Source: CAHJXF01 sp038225855
Lineage (GTDB): Bacteria; Pseudomonadota; Gammaproteobacteria; Burkholderiales; Burkholderiaceae_D
Direction of reading: 5' to 3'
Length of the DNA: 64,000 nucleotides
Assembly: GCA_038225855.1 (NCBI GenBank)
Contig: JBBRQU010000013.1
Span: 1-64,000, forward strand
The stretch's first letter is position 1. The number at the start of each line of letters is the position of its first letter. The translations under genes and the position numbers were made by a program. The notes beneath the pieces were generated by a model. It was not told the DNA's origin and did no database searches. It was given only the letters and a program-made list of their open reading frames with translations. Below, one piece after another: positions 45,442-55,029 of this stretch.

Positions 45442-48400
45442 ATGCCCCGCATCGATCTCGATTTGAGCAGCCTTGAGGCGGCGCGCAAGTTGCTGCAGCA
45501 ATCGATCGCGGATCAACGCGCGCTCGACCTGCAGTTGACCAACGACAAGGCCGAGCTCGACGCGGCGGTGGCTGCCGGTGAATCACCCAACTTCACGGTG
45601 CCGATTCAGGTGCGCATCGAGGAGCGCAGCGCCGAGCGCTCGGCGCTGGTCGGCAAGCAACGCGAACTTCAGGCGCGCATCGATGCCCTCGCCAACGGCC
45701 TGTTGCTGCAACAGGACCCGGAGCGCATGGCCGCGAGCATGGACGGGCATCAACCGATCGCGTTGTTGCCGATGCGCATCGAGACGCGCTATTTCCCGCA
45801 GCCGAAAAATCTGGTCGATCGCCTGCGCATTCGCGTCTATCCCGATGACGTCAACACCATCGAGCACGTGCCCGCCCTGACGCCGGCGGAACAGCAGGGC
45901 GGCGCCGAATACTGGACCGCACGCTTCACCCATCACGATGACGAAGCCGCGCGCGTGCTGCGCGACCTGACGCTTGCCTTCGGCCGCGGCCGCGCCGCGT
46001 GGATCGTGCGCGTCATGACGCCCGACAACGCCATTCCCGCGGCGGATGCCGACCCGCAACTGGAAAATCATCCGCAGTTTCCCAAGAACGAAGTCATCGA
46101 TGCGCGCGCCAAGACCACGCGCGCGGTATTGCTGCCCGATCGCTGGTGCGCGATCGGCTATGCGTCAGGCCGGCGCGAAGTGTTTCGCAAGTGGGGCGAG
46201 CGCATTCCCGACGAGTTGCTGCTCTCCCCCGATTGGCTCTCGACCGACGACCCCGAAGCCATGCTCGGCGGCGAGCGCGCGTGGCTGGTCGATTTCGATG
46301 CCGCACTTGTCAAGGGGATGGCGATCGAAATCACGCAACGCGAGGTCAACGAGTTCGCGTTGCGTCATCACTCGCCGCTGAAATTCAATCTCGCAAACGA
46401 CACGCTCGAGCGTCTGGTGATCGTCGGCCTCGAATGGACCAAGAGCGCGGAAGACAGCGCGGCCGACCTCGCGGATCTCTTCGCCGCGCATCGCGATTCC
46501 AGCGGTCTGGGCTTCGTGCCCCTCGGCACACCGACCAACAACACCGAGGCCGCGCCTGCGGGCTACAGCCCCAGCCACGAGCGCATACCGCCGGCTCCTC
46601 CCGCGTCCGGCGCGGCATTGCCCAATGAGCAGGACGCGCTGCAACTGTTGAGGTGGGCGTTGGGCATCGCACCCGAGACCCTGCCCGCGGACAACATCGC
46701 CAATGCGCATCTGGCCGAGCAGCGCACCGCGCTGCACATGATGAACGCTCTATGGCGCGGAACCTTCGGTCATTACCTGAGCGAGCTCTGGGGCCTGCCG
46801 CGCGGCGATGATGGAAACCCGAGAAAGCCGACGATGTATGGCTTGCGTCGTTATGCGGTGGCCCATGTGCGCCCGACCGGCGCACTGCCTATCGTGCGCA
46901 TCCACAAGCAGCCCTACGGAATTTTGCCGGTGGTCGGCAGGCGCTTCGTCGATCCGGGCGGGTCGGTGGTCGAGACCAGCATCGCGAAGGTCGTCGGCGT
47001 GTTGCGTCCGATGTGGGAAATCGCGAGCGCCGCGGTGCCGCTGATGAAGGATGGCAACGTCCTCAAGGCCAAGGACATCCTGCAGATGGCGCCGTGGTCG
47101 CAACAAGCGTTCTATCGCGACAAGGAAGCCGACAAGAACTTTTGCAGTACATCGCGGCTCGTTCCCGATCCACCGCCATCGCCCCGCGAAATACTCGTCA
47201 AACAAATTCTCACGGCCGTGGGCGTGAGCGACTTCGCGTCGGTACACATCTTCGGCTGCAGCGACTTCCGCATCGATCCTCCCTACACACACGCCGAACT
47301 CGCGGGCGTGCCGTGGGTGCTCGCCGACGACAAGAATCCCATCAAGGAGGCGCCCGACGATGCGACTCTCGCAGCGCCGCACAACAACTATCTCGAGGCG
47401 ATCGCCAAGCTGTCGATCGAGCGACTCGCGCTGGCAGCGTCCGATCTCTACCGCAGCCAGTCCGGGCCTTCCCTGCTGGAAGCCTTGATCTCGTACTCGG
47501 TGCAAAAGGAACAGGGCGATGCGGCCGAGACTTACGGCATGTACAGCGGAGCGATCGACAAGGTCCTTTCGACGGCGACGACCCGCATGCCGTATGTTGA
47601 AGCTGCACTCGAGAACGAAGCGATGTTCACGGTGCAGACCCACAAGGAATTGATGAACGTGTCGATTGCATCGGTGACGGGAACGACGACGTTGGGCGAC
47701 CACATCGCCAACGCGTTCGTGGGACGGTCGCTTGCGATCGGGCAAGGTCATGCGGTCTTCGCCGCCACCGACCTCGTCGGCCTGGTCGCGGATCTCGACC
47801 CTCCGGTGCGCGATCTGGGCACCGTCAACGCCAGCCTCGACTATCTTTCGCGCCGCACGGTCGGCGAACTGAACATCGCATTTCGCAGCACGCTCGATAC
47901 GTTTTCGTATCGGCTCGATGCGTGGATCGCGGCGCGCGCGCATCGAAGGCTCGAACAGATGCGCGACCGAAAACCCGGCGGCATCTATATCGGCGGCTTC
48001 GCGTGGGTGGAGAACCTCAAGGCCGATTCGCGCCCCGACAGCGAGGGCCACTTGCTCGCACCGTCACCGGGTCAGGCGGCAAGCGCGGCGATCATGCGCA
48101 GCGGCTTCATGGCCAATCACGAACAAGGGGTTTTCGATATCGCGCTCGACTCGCATCGCACGCGGCGCGCACTCGACATCCTGCAGGGTCTCACGCGCGA
48201 CCAGCCGCTTGCGGCGCTCTACGGGTACCGCATCGAGCGTGGTCTGCGCGATGCCTTGCTCGGCAAGTTCATCTGGCCGTTGCGCATGGCGTTTCCATGG
48301 CGACCCGCGGGCGCAGAACTAAACGATGAGCCGAAGGAAGCCGTCGGCGCGCGCGACGTGGTCGATGGCAGCGCCTTGATGGAAGCATGGGAGAACGGCA

Positions 48401-50445
48401 CGCCCGCGGTTCGCACACGTCTCGAGGCTGCGCTGAAGTTCATCGGACAACTGCCGCCGAGCGCAGACGACACGAAGAAACTTGCGGCAGTCATGCAGAA
48501 CGCGCTCGATCTCAAGGACAGCGTGAGCGATCTGTTGATGGCCGAAGGCACGCATCAGATCGTGCAGGGCAATCTCGAACGCGCGGGCGCGGCGATGGCG
48601 ATCGTCGACAAGCAGTCGCTACCCATCGAGACTCAGGTCAATCGCACGCCGCGCGGCGGCGCGAGTTATACGCAGCGGCTCGCCGTGTTGTGCCCCGAGC
48701 CTGCCCGGGGCTGGCCGGAAGACCGACGCTCGAGCGCCGAACCCGGCGTCAATGCGTGGTTGGCGAAGATGCTCGGCGACCCCGCGCGCTATCGCTTCGT
48801 CGCGCACGTGCATCGGCGCGATCCCGAAGCCCGCGCCGACGATGCGCGCGACCGGATCGACGTCGAGCCTGTTGTCGTCGCATGGAACGCGCTCGGCTTG
48901 TCTCCGCTGTCGGCGGTGATGATGGCCGGCAGCGTGTCCACGCCGCGTCTGTCGGGCGGCAAAGAATCCGGCGAGACCGGCTTTCGCAGCGCGCTCGTCG
49001 CGGCACTGACGCACAACCTCGCGGACCCCGCAGCGGTGATCGGCCTCGACATTCAGCAGGAAGGCGATGCGCCCGACACGCTCGGTCTGGGCGACTTCGA
49101 AGCCCTGGCGATGACCTTGAAGGGCGTGCTCGACAAGTCGCGGCCGGTCACGCGCAAAGACCTCGTGCGACCCGACGATCCCATCGAGAGGACCCTGCAG
49201 GACGATGCGATTGCACACGGCGTGTCGCCCGACGAAGGCGAATATCCCGGCGTCGATCTGATCGAGATCGAGACGCGGGCCGACGAGTTGGTCCTCAAGT
49301 TCGACGTGGCCGGTCAGGCCTTGCTTGCCTCGGTGGGCGCCGACGCGTTGCTTGCCGCGCTCGCGGATTTCACCGACATTCTTCCGCCATCGGCGTGGCC
49401 GGCAGAAGTGCTCGCGATCGATGCACGCAACGCCGACCCGGCCGGGCGCGACGCGCGCGCGACCGCAGCAGTGCCCGCACTACAGACATGGTTCGATGCA
49501 AGACTCGAGGCCGTCAATGCCGGTCCGCCGCTACTCGACAAGAAAGTACCGGCGACCCACGCGCAACGGGTTCAGCATGCGATCGATCGCATCAAGCTTG
49601 TGCTTGGCAAGGACTTCCCGGTACTGCCGCGTTGCAGCCTCGGCCCGTATGCAAGCGGCTTCAACGCATCGCTCGCCGAACAGGACGCGCTGACTGTCGG
49701 GGATCGGTGGTGCGTCAACGGATGGCTCACGCGCATGGCGCGCGTGCGCGATGGAAGCGATCGCTTTGCGGCCGCGATGTCCGCGCACGAGGCGCTATGC
49801 GAGCCGGCGCATGAGGGCGACTTCAAGCTCGTGCAATTCCCCTATCGCGCCAAACAGATCTGGGCGGCGCTGCCCGAAGCCTGGCGCGAAGATGCGGGCA
49901 CGCCGTTCGATCCGACGCAGGCGCCCGAAGAGCTGCACGACTTTCTCGCGGCACGGCCGGGTGCGCCTTACAAGGACATCCATCGCGCCGCGCCCGATCT
50001 GGCGATCGCGTTTCACACGCCCGGCGGCCTCGACGGACTGGACAAGGATCAGCGAATCGCGGGCATGGTCTGCGACGAATGGCCCGAGTTCGTTCCCGAT
50101 CCGTTCCAGACCGCGGGCATCGGCTTTCATTACGACGCGCCGGGTGCCCGGCCGCCGCAGAGCATTCTTCTGGCGTTGCCGCCGCGACTCGATCAGGACG
50201 CGTGGGACTTCGACGATGTCGTCGATGTGATCCACGAAGCCTTCGATCTCGCCCGCCTGCGCGGCGTGAGCCCGAAAGAATTCGGCGGTGGGCTCGGCGC
50301 CCTGCTGCCCGCCAGCTATCTGCCGCAGACCTACACCACCGATCTGCCGAGCGTGCAATTGCTCGAGATGCAGCGCGAAGCGCGCAAGCGTTTCGCGTCG
50401 TCGTCGCTGAGCAAGGGCGCCGCGTTGACGCTCGGAAAAGTCTGA
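45442..50445 (+). CDS. Giant operon protein 3, unknown function (1667 residues)
   Basis: The largest gene of the window. Residues of about 5-90 are heptad-rich and probably coiled coil (AARKLLQQSIADQRALDLQL). Next is an alpha/beta region with IALLPMRIETRYFP, LRIRVYPDDVNTIEHVP and ERAWLVDFDAALVKGMAIEI. A mid-protein block has GGIYIGGFAWVENLKAD at about 844 and LAALYGYRIERGLRDALLG at about 918. The C-terminal quarter has FDDVVDVIHEAFDLARLRGV. There is no signal peptide and no nucleotide-binding or catalytic motif that I can identify. The size and many aromatic-rich strands suggest a structural or scaffold protein. The gap to gene 2 is 52 bases. Confidence 0.8.
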   Translation: MPRIDLDLSSLEAARKLLQQSIADQRALDLQLTNDKAELDAAVAAGESPNFTVPIQVRIEERSAERSALVGKQRELQARIDALANGLLLQQDPERMAASMDGHQPIALLPMRIETRYFPQPKNLVDRLRIRVYPDDVNTIEHVPALTPAEQQGGAEYWTARFTHHDDEAARVLRDLTLAFGRGRAAWIVRVMTPDNAIPAADADPQLENHPQFPKNEVIDARAKTTRAVLLPDRWCAIGYASGRREVFRKWGERIPDELLLSPDWLSTDDPEAMLGGERAWLVDFDAALVKGMAIEITQREVNEFALRHHSPLKFNLANDTLERLVIVGLEWTKSAEDSAADLADLFAAHRDSSGLGFVPLGTPTNNTEAAPAGYSPSHERIPPAPPASGAALPNEQDALQLLRWALGIAPETLPADNIANAHLAEQRTALHMMNALWRGTFGHYLSELWGLPRGDDGNPRKPTMYGLRRYAVAHVRPTGALPIVRIHKQPYGILPVVGRRFVDPGGSVVETSIAKVVGVLRPMWEIASAAVPLMKDGNVLKAKDILQMAPWSQQAFYRDKEADKNFCSTSRLVPDPPPSPREILVKQILTAVGVSDFASVHIFGCSDFRIDPPYTHAELAGVPWVLADDKNPIKEAPDDATLAAPHNNYLEAIAKLSIERLALAASDLYRSQSGPSLLEALISYSVQKEQGDAAETYGMYSGAIDKVLSTATTRMPYVEAALENEAMFTVQTHKELMNVSIASVTGTTTLGDHIANAFVGRSLAIGQGHAVFAATDLVGLVADLDPPVRDLGTVNASLDYLSRRTVGELNIAFRSTLDTFSYRLDAWIAARAHRRLEQMRDRKPGGIYIGGFAWVENLKADSRPDSEGHLLAPSPGQAASAAIMRSGFMANHEQGVFDIALDSHRTRRALDILQGLTRDQPLAALYGYRIERGLRDALLGKFIWPLRMAFPWRPAGAELNDEPKEAVGARDVVDGSALMEAWENGTPAVRTRLEAALKFIGQLPPSADDTKKLAAVMQNALDLKDSVSDLLMAEGTHQIVQGNLERAGAAMAIVDKQSLPIETQVNRTPRGGASYTQRLAVLCPEPARGWPEDRRSSAEPGVNAWLAKMLGDPARYRFVAHVHRRDPEARADDARDRIDVEPVVVAWNALGLSPLSAVMMAGSVSTPRLSGGKESGETGFRSALVAALTHNLADPAAVIGLDIQQEGDAPDTLGLGDFEALAMTLKGVLDKSRPVTRKDLVRPDDPIERTLQDDAIAHGVSPDEGEYPGVDLIEIETRADELVLKFDVAGQALLASVGADALLAALADFTDILPPSAWPAEVLAIDARNADPAGRDARATAAVPALQTWFDARLEAVNAGPPLLDKKVPATHAQRVQHAIDRIKLVLGKDFPVLPRCSLGPYASGFNASLAEQDALTVGDRWCVNGWLTRMARVRDGSDRFAAAMSAHEALCEPAHEGDFKLVQFPYRAKQIWAALPEAWREDAGTPFDPTQAPEELHDFLAARPGAPYKDIHRAAPDLAIAFHTPGGLDGLDKDQRIAGMVCDEWPEFVPDPFQTAGIGFHYDAPGARPPQSILLALPPRLDQDAWDFDDVVDVIHEAFDLARLRGVSPKEFGGGLGALLPASYLPQTYTTDLPSVQLLEMQREARKRFASSSLSKGAALTLGKV

Positions 50446-50462
50446 CGGGTCGGGAGACGACG

Positions 50463-52400
50463 ATGGCCTATTACTTCAGCAAGGACAAGGCGTCACTCCG
50501 GATCGTTCACGAGAAAATTCCCTCGATCACCGGCGCGACGCGACTCGAAACCCTGCCGACCTCGATCGGCATGTTGACGGGGCTTCAGGCGCCGCTCGGC
50601 GACCCGCTGTGGATGCTGTCGCGTCAATGGCAGTTCAACGAATTCCAGGGCGAAGACGCAGGCACGCCGCTGCGCATCCGGTTCAATGTGCGCGGCACGG
50701 CGATCGATGCATTTCGTTCCGGGGCCGACGATCAGGGACAGTGGACATCGCTCGATGATGTGCAGGCCGGCGCCCGCGGCGTCCCCATCGAAACGCGCGT
50801 CGAGGCCGAAGCCGTGTGGCGCGGGCACCCGCGCTTGTGCGGCGAAGCCGGCATGTATGCGCTGCGGATGGCGAGTGATTCGGTACGCGCCAAGCTGCTG
50901 GCTGCCTATCCGCTGGGGCTCGAGCAGCCCAGCGATCCCGACGCCGATCAGGCCGGTCTGTTGTGGTCCGTCTTGTTCAATCATCGAACCATCGACACGA
51001 TCGAACTGGCCCGCGACCTGCGACAGCTCAAGGGTGCGGGCAATGAGAGCGACGTCCCCGCAAGATTGAATCTCGATCCCGCTGACGACCCGGGTGCGTG
51101 CAGGGCGATGCTTGAGCGCTGGCTCGCGTGGCTCGATGCGCTCGTCTTCGAAGGCGACGGCGCACGGCCCGATGCAACCAATCCCTCGTGGCAGCGCAAC
51201 CGCATGGAATACGCATTCTCGCTGCGGGCGGGCGACGTCGCGTTGCGCGCGGACGAATACACTGATGGTCATCTCGACTGGGATGACTTTCGCGCGAGCG
51301 CGCCCGATCAGCCGGTCGAGCGCATCGAGCAAGTGTTTTCGGTCGCAGCACGCCATCCTTCGCCGGTTCGATATCCCGGCATGCCGGCCGAACGCTATTG
51401 GGAATTCGAAGACGGCAACGTCAACTTTGCCGGCGCCGAAGCGGGCATCACCGATCTGTTGCGGATGTGCGTGACCGAGTTCGCGCTGACCTTCGGCAAC
51501 GACTGGTTCGTCGTGCCGGTGCGCTTGCCAGTCGGATGGCTCTACCAGGTGAACGACTTCGTGATCACCGACAGCTTCGGCATCGCCTCGTCGGCGAACG
51601 CGATCGAGAAACCCGACGGCATGCAGTGGACCATGTATTCGCTCACCGCCGATGCGAATCTGCAGGGGCGCGTGCAGCATGCGATGCTCCTGCCCGACAG
51701 CCTCGACGGGGTTCAGGAAGGCGCGGTGCTCGAAGAGACGCTGCTCGCGCGCGACGAGATGGCCAATCTCGCCTGGGCGATCGAGAAGAAGGTGCAAGGT
51801 GTTTCGGGCGAGCCGCTCGATCGCGATCTCGAAGCGCGAGCCCTCGCCTTCCAGCAGCAGATTGCTCTCGATAAGCAGCCCGACAGTCCGCAACTGATCT
51901 ATCGGCTCGCGACGCCAGTGCCTGCCAACTGGACGCCGCTGTTGCCGGTGCGCGACCCGGCCCTGAACTTGAACGACCCGCTGGCGATCCGCCTCGCGCG
52001 CGCGGGCATGAAGCGCTTCTATCCCGATGCGACGGTCGAGGTCATGGGCGGGGACGTCGATCCTCACTACGCGGACTTCCTCGCTCTGCTCGACAAGCAG
52101 ACTCACTTCATCACGAAGTTGCCGGTCGCGGACGGCTTGCGCACCTATGTCTTCTATCCGCGCGGATGGCTGTTGCGTCGCGACCCCGATCGGCCGATCG
52201 ATCCGCTGGACCCCGAAGACAAGCTGGTCATCGAAGAGGAAGAGGTGCCGCGCATCGGCGCGACCTTGAAGCGCAAGTTTCAATACGCGCGCAGCAGCGA
52301 CGGCCGCAGTTGGCTATGGATAGGCCGCAGCAAGATCGCGGGCCGCGGCGAAGCCGCGAGTCATTTGCGATTCGATGTAGCGGTGAAGAAGATGCGCTAG
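50463..52400 (+). CDS. Giant operon protein 4, unknown function (645 residues)
   Basis: Starts MAYYFSKDKASLRIVHEKIP, 17 bases after gene 3, behind GGGAG. The N-terminal signature DPLWMLSRQWQFNEFQGEDA at about residues 47-66 is striking and, as I recall, recurs in hypothetical proteins next to genes like gene 3. Later parts are FALTFGNDWFVVPVRLPVGW at about residue 340 and YRLATPVPANWTPLLPVRDP near 480, then an acidic stretch (VIEEEEVPRIG) and a basic end. No membrane span, export signal or enzyme motif was found. Tight spacing places it in the same operon as the previous genes. Confidence 0.8.
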   Translation: MAYYFSKDKASLRIVHEKIPSITGATRLETLPTSIGMLTGLQAPLGDPLWMLSRQWQFNEFQGEDAGTPLRIRFNVRGTAIDAFRSGADDQGQWTSLDDVQAGARGVPIETRVEAEAVWRGHPRLCGEAGMYALRMASDSVRAKLLAAYPLGLEQPSDPDADQAGLLWSVLFNHRTIDTIELARDLRQLKGAGNESDVPARLNLDPADDPGACRAMLERWLAWLDALVFEGDGARPDATNPSWQRNRMEYAFSLRAGDVALRADEYTDGHLDWDDFRASAPDQPVERIEQVFSVAARHPSPVRYPGMPAERYWEFEDGNVNFAGAEAGITDLLRMCVTEFALTFGNDWFVVPVRLPVGWLYQVNDFVITDSFGIASSANAIEKPDGMQWTMYSLTADANLQGRVQHAMLLPDSLDGVQEGAVLEETLLARDEMANLAWAIEKKVQGVSGEPLDRDLEARALAFQQQIALDKQPDSPQLIYRLATPVPANWTPLLPVRDPALNLNDPLAIRLARAGMKRFYPDATVEVMGGDVDPHYADFLALLDKQTHFITKLPVADGLRTYVFYPRGWLLRRDPDRPIDPLDPEDKLVIEEEEVPRIGATLKRKFQYARSSDGRSWLWIGRSKIAGRGEAASHLRFDVAVKKMR

Positions 52401-52427
52401 CCCGCACTGTCGCGCGCAGCATCGTCC

Positions 52428-53204
52428 ATGCCCGTCGAACTCGCATTCGAAGAATCGGGCGACGGCTCGCCCGTCGTGGTGATGCACGGGCTCTTCGGAT
52501 CGAGCACCAACTGGCGTCGCATCGCGCGCGCTCTCTCGAATCGACATCGGGTGATCAGCGTGGACTTGCGCAATCACGGCCGCTCACCGTGGGCCGCGAC
52601 GATGTCGTATCGCGAAATGACCGAAGACCTGATTGCACTGATCGACAGTCTCGGCTTGCAGAAGCTCGACGTGCTCGGACACAGCATGGGCGGCAAGGTC
52701 GCGATGGCGCTTGCGCTCACCGAGCCGCAGCGCGTCGGTCGGCTGATCGTGGTGGACATCGCGCCGATCTCCTACGGCGATCGCTTCTCCTCATACACGC
52801 AGGCGATGCGCGGCATCGACACGATGGCCGCGACCAGTCGCGACGAAGTGCAGCGCGCGTTGAATCGAAGCATTCCCGACGCAGGCACGGTCGGCTTCCT
52901 GATGCAGAACCTGGTTCGACACAACGAGCAATACGACTGGCGCATCAACCTGCCCGCGTTGTCGTCCGCGATGGGCGAACTCGGCTCCTTCCCCCCCGAG
53001 CTCGAAGGCATGGTCTTCAACGGCCCGACGACGCTGATCACCGCCGCGCGTTCCGACTACGTGTCGCACGAAGACCGCGCCCTGTTTCGCGACTACTTTC
53101 CGAAAGCACGCTTCGTCGATATCCCCGATGCGGGGCATTGGGTGCATGCCGATCGCCCAGAAGAATTCGTCGCCGCGGTTCGCGAAGCGCTCGGAGATTC
53201 GTGA
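52428..53204 (+). CDS. Alpha/beta hydrolase (YbfF-like esterase)
   Basis: A 258-residue serine hydrolase. The oxyanion stretch is VVVMHGLFGSSTNWR, the nucleophile elbow GHSMGG makes Ser86 the nucleophile, and the catalytic His is in DAGHWVHADRPEEF. The closest family I recognise is the YbfF group of short-chain acyl esterases. It starts 27 bases after the last giant gene on the same strand and may be co-transcribed with it, so a role in that system cannot be excluded. No signal peptide; cytoplasmic. Confidence 0.88.
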   Translation: MPVELAFEESGDGSPVVVMHGLFGSSTNWRRIARALSNRHRVISVDLRNHGRSPWAATMSYREMTEDLIALIDSLGLQKLDVLGHSMGGKVAMALALTEPQRVGRLIVVDIAPISYGDRFSSYTQAMRGIDTMAATSRDEVQRALNRSIPDAGTVGFLMQNLVRHNEQYDWRINLPALSSAMGELGSFPPELEGMVFNGPTTLITAARSDYVSHEDRALFRDYFPKARFVDIPDAGHWVHADRPEEFVAAVREALGDS

Positions 53205-53340
53205 TCGGACGAGCCGCGTGAACGGCAAAAAAAAAGTTGTCGCCGGCACGTGAATCGAGGCTAAATGCCGAAAGCTCGGCCGAAAGCTCGTCCGATAGTT
53301 CGCGACGCTCGGCAAGTGCAGGTTGATCTCGGAGACCACC

Positions 53341-54249
53341 ATGGCGGCAGCGCAATCCGGCCTAGACACGTCCACCGTCGGTTCCCGCGGCACTCTCTAC
53401 TATCGACACCGATTGCCGGTGCGCATCATGCACTGGATCAACGTGATCGCATTGACGATCCTGTTAATGAGCGGCCTGAACATCTTCAACGCACACCCCT
53501 CGCTTTACTGGGGCAAGTCGTCGTACAGCGGCAAGCCGGCGATCGTCGAAATCAAAGGTGAAGAGGACGCCGATGGCGAAACGGTGGGCACCACGAAAAT
53601 CTTCGGACACACCTTCGACACCACCGGCTTTCTCGGCGCGTCGAACAACAGTCAGGGCGATCCGGTGGCGCGCGGCTTTCCGTCGTGGCTCACGATTCCG
53701 GACGATCAATGGCTGTCGATGGCGCGCCGCTGGCACTTCTTCTTCGCCTGGATCCTGGTCATCAACGGCCTTTGCTACATCGGCTATTCGATTGCGAGCC
53801 GGCATCTGTCGCGCGATCTCGCGCCGCATGATGGCGAGCTGCGCACCATCGGCCAGTCGATCGTCGATCATCTCAAGTTCAAGCATCCGACCGGTGAAGC
53901 GGCCAAGCATTACAACGTGCTGCAGAAGCTCACCTATCTGCTGGTGATCTTCGTATTGCTGCCGCTGATGATCCTGATGGGTCTGGCCATGTCGCCCGGC
54001 CTCGACACGGCGATCCCGGGTTGGGTCGACGTATTCGGCGGACGGCAGTCGGCGCGAACCCTGCACTTCGTCATTGCGTGGTTGATCGTCGCGTTCGTTC
54101 TGGTCCATGTGTTCGAAGTCATCATCAGCGGACTGTGGAACAACTTGCGTTCAATGATCACAGGACGGTATCGAATCCCTGCGCGGGTCCGGACGCGGGC
54201 TCCCGAACGAACCGTGAACACCAAAGACCATCATGAACCACCCCGATAA
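53341..54249 (+). CDS. Cytochrome b (b561 / Ni-Fe hydrogenase b-subunit type)
   Basis: A 302-residue four-helix di-heme membrane protein. Helix 1 is VRIMHWINVIALTILLMSG, helix 2 WHFFFAWILVINGLCYIGYS, helix 3 YLLVIFVLLPLMILMGLAM and helix 4 LHFVIAWLIVAFVLVHVFE, with the expected histidines. An insert after helix 1 (residues of about 45-110) faces the periplasm. It probably passes electrons between the quinone pool and the molybdenum protein encoded next, whose start overlaps its end by 17 bases. The ATG at 53341 follows GGAG by six bases. Confidence 0.88.
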   Translation: MAAAQSGLDTSTVGSRGTLYYRHRLPVRIMHWINVIALTILLMSGLNIFNAHPSLYWGKSSYSGKPAIVEIKGEEDADGETVGTTKIFGHTFDTTGFLGASNNSQGDPVARGFPSWLTIPDDQWLSMARRWHFFFAWILVINGLCYIGYSIASRHLSRDLAPHDGELRTIGQSIVDHLKFKHPTGEAAKHYNVLQKLTYLLVIFVLLPLMILMGLAMSPGLDTAIPGWVDVFGGRQSARTLHFVIAWLIVAFVLVHVFEVIISGLWNNLRSMITGRYRIPARVRTRAPERTVNTKDHHEPPR

Positions 54250-55009
54250 GCTGACACGGCGCCAGATGCTCGTGCGCACCGTGGGAGGTGCGAGCGCAGC
54301 GCTGCTCGCCGGTTGCGACAAGTTGTCGCAGACCTCGTGGGCGCCGAAGATTCTGAGCGCGGGCGAGAACATGAATCTCTCCGCGCAGCGCCTCGTCCTC
54401 ACGCGCAAGTCGATGGCCGAAGAGTTCGACCCATCCGACCTGTCGCCTGAATTTCGCAGCAACGGAACGGCGATGCCGAACAGCAAGCAATACGCCGCGC
54501 TTGCCAACGGAGGGTTTGCCGAGTACCGCCTGAAAGTCGATGGCCTCGTCGAGCAGCCCGCCAGCCTGTCGCTCGCCGATGTGCGTGCGCTGCCCAGCCG
54601 CACCCAGATCACGCGCCACGATTGCGTAGAAGGCTGGAGCGCGATCGGCAAGTGGAAGGGTGCGCGTCTGGGCGCCTTGCTCGAGACGGTGCGGCCCAAA
54701 CCCCAGGCGCGCTACGCGGTGTTCCATTGCGCCGATCCGCAGCAGGCCGATGGCAGCAGTCCCTACTACGAGAGCGTCGATATGGAAGACGCCTTTCATC
54801 CGCAGACCATCCTGGCCTACGAGCTCAACGACAAGACGCTGCCGATCGCCAACGGCGCTCCGCTGCGCATGCGCATCGAGCGGCAACTGGGCTACAAGAT
54901 GGCCAAGTACGTGATGCGCATCGAGCTTGTTGAAAGCTTCGAAAAAATCGGCGGCGGCAAGGGCGGCTATTGGGAAGACCAGGGATACGAGTGGTACGCG
55001 GGCATCTGA
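54233..55009 (+). CDS. Tat-exported molybdopterin-dependent oxidoreductase (sulfite oxidase/YedY fold)
   Basis: A 258-residue enzyme with a twin-arginine signal TRRQML (Arg9-Arg10) and a lipobox LLAGC (Cys28), so it is probably a Tat-exported lipoprotein. The molybdenum-coordinating cysteine is Cys131 in RHDCVEGWSAIGKW. The C-terminal domain found in true sulfite oxidases is absent, as in YedY/MsrP. The substrate is unknown. The partner cytochrome b just upstream is not of the MsrQ type, so this pair is probably distinct from the methionine sulfoxide reductase MsrPQ. Confidence 0.88.
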   Translation: MNHPDKLTRRQMLVRTVGGASAALLAGCDKLSQTSWAPKILSAGENMNLSAQRLVLTRKSMAEEFDPSDLSPEFRSNGTAMPNSKQYAALANGGFAEYRLKVDGLVEQPASLSLADVRALPSRTQITRHDCVEGWSAIGKWKGARLGALLETVRPKPQARYAVFHCADPQQADGSSPYYESVDMEDAFHPQTILAYELNDKTLPIANGAPLRMRIERQLGYKMAKYVMRIELVESFEKIGGGKGGYWEDQGYEWYAGI

Positions 55010-55029
55010 ACATGCATAAGGGGAATCGC

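Noticed and set aside
53205..53340. Poly-A run (aaaaaaaaa at about 53228) as a terminator for the hydrolase gene
   Set aside because: On the plus strand it is an A-run rather than a T-run and no clear stem precedes it. It could serve only a minus-strand transcript, and no such gene is nearby.
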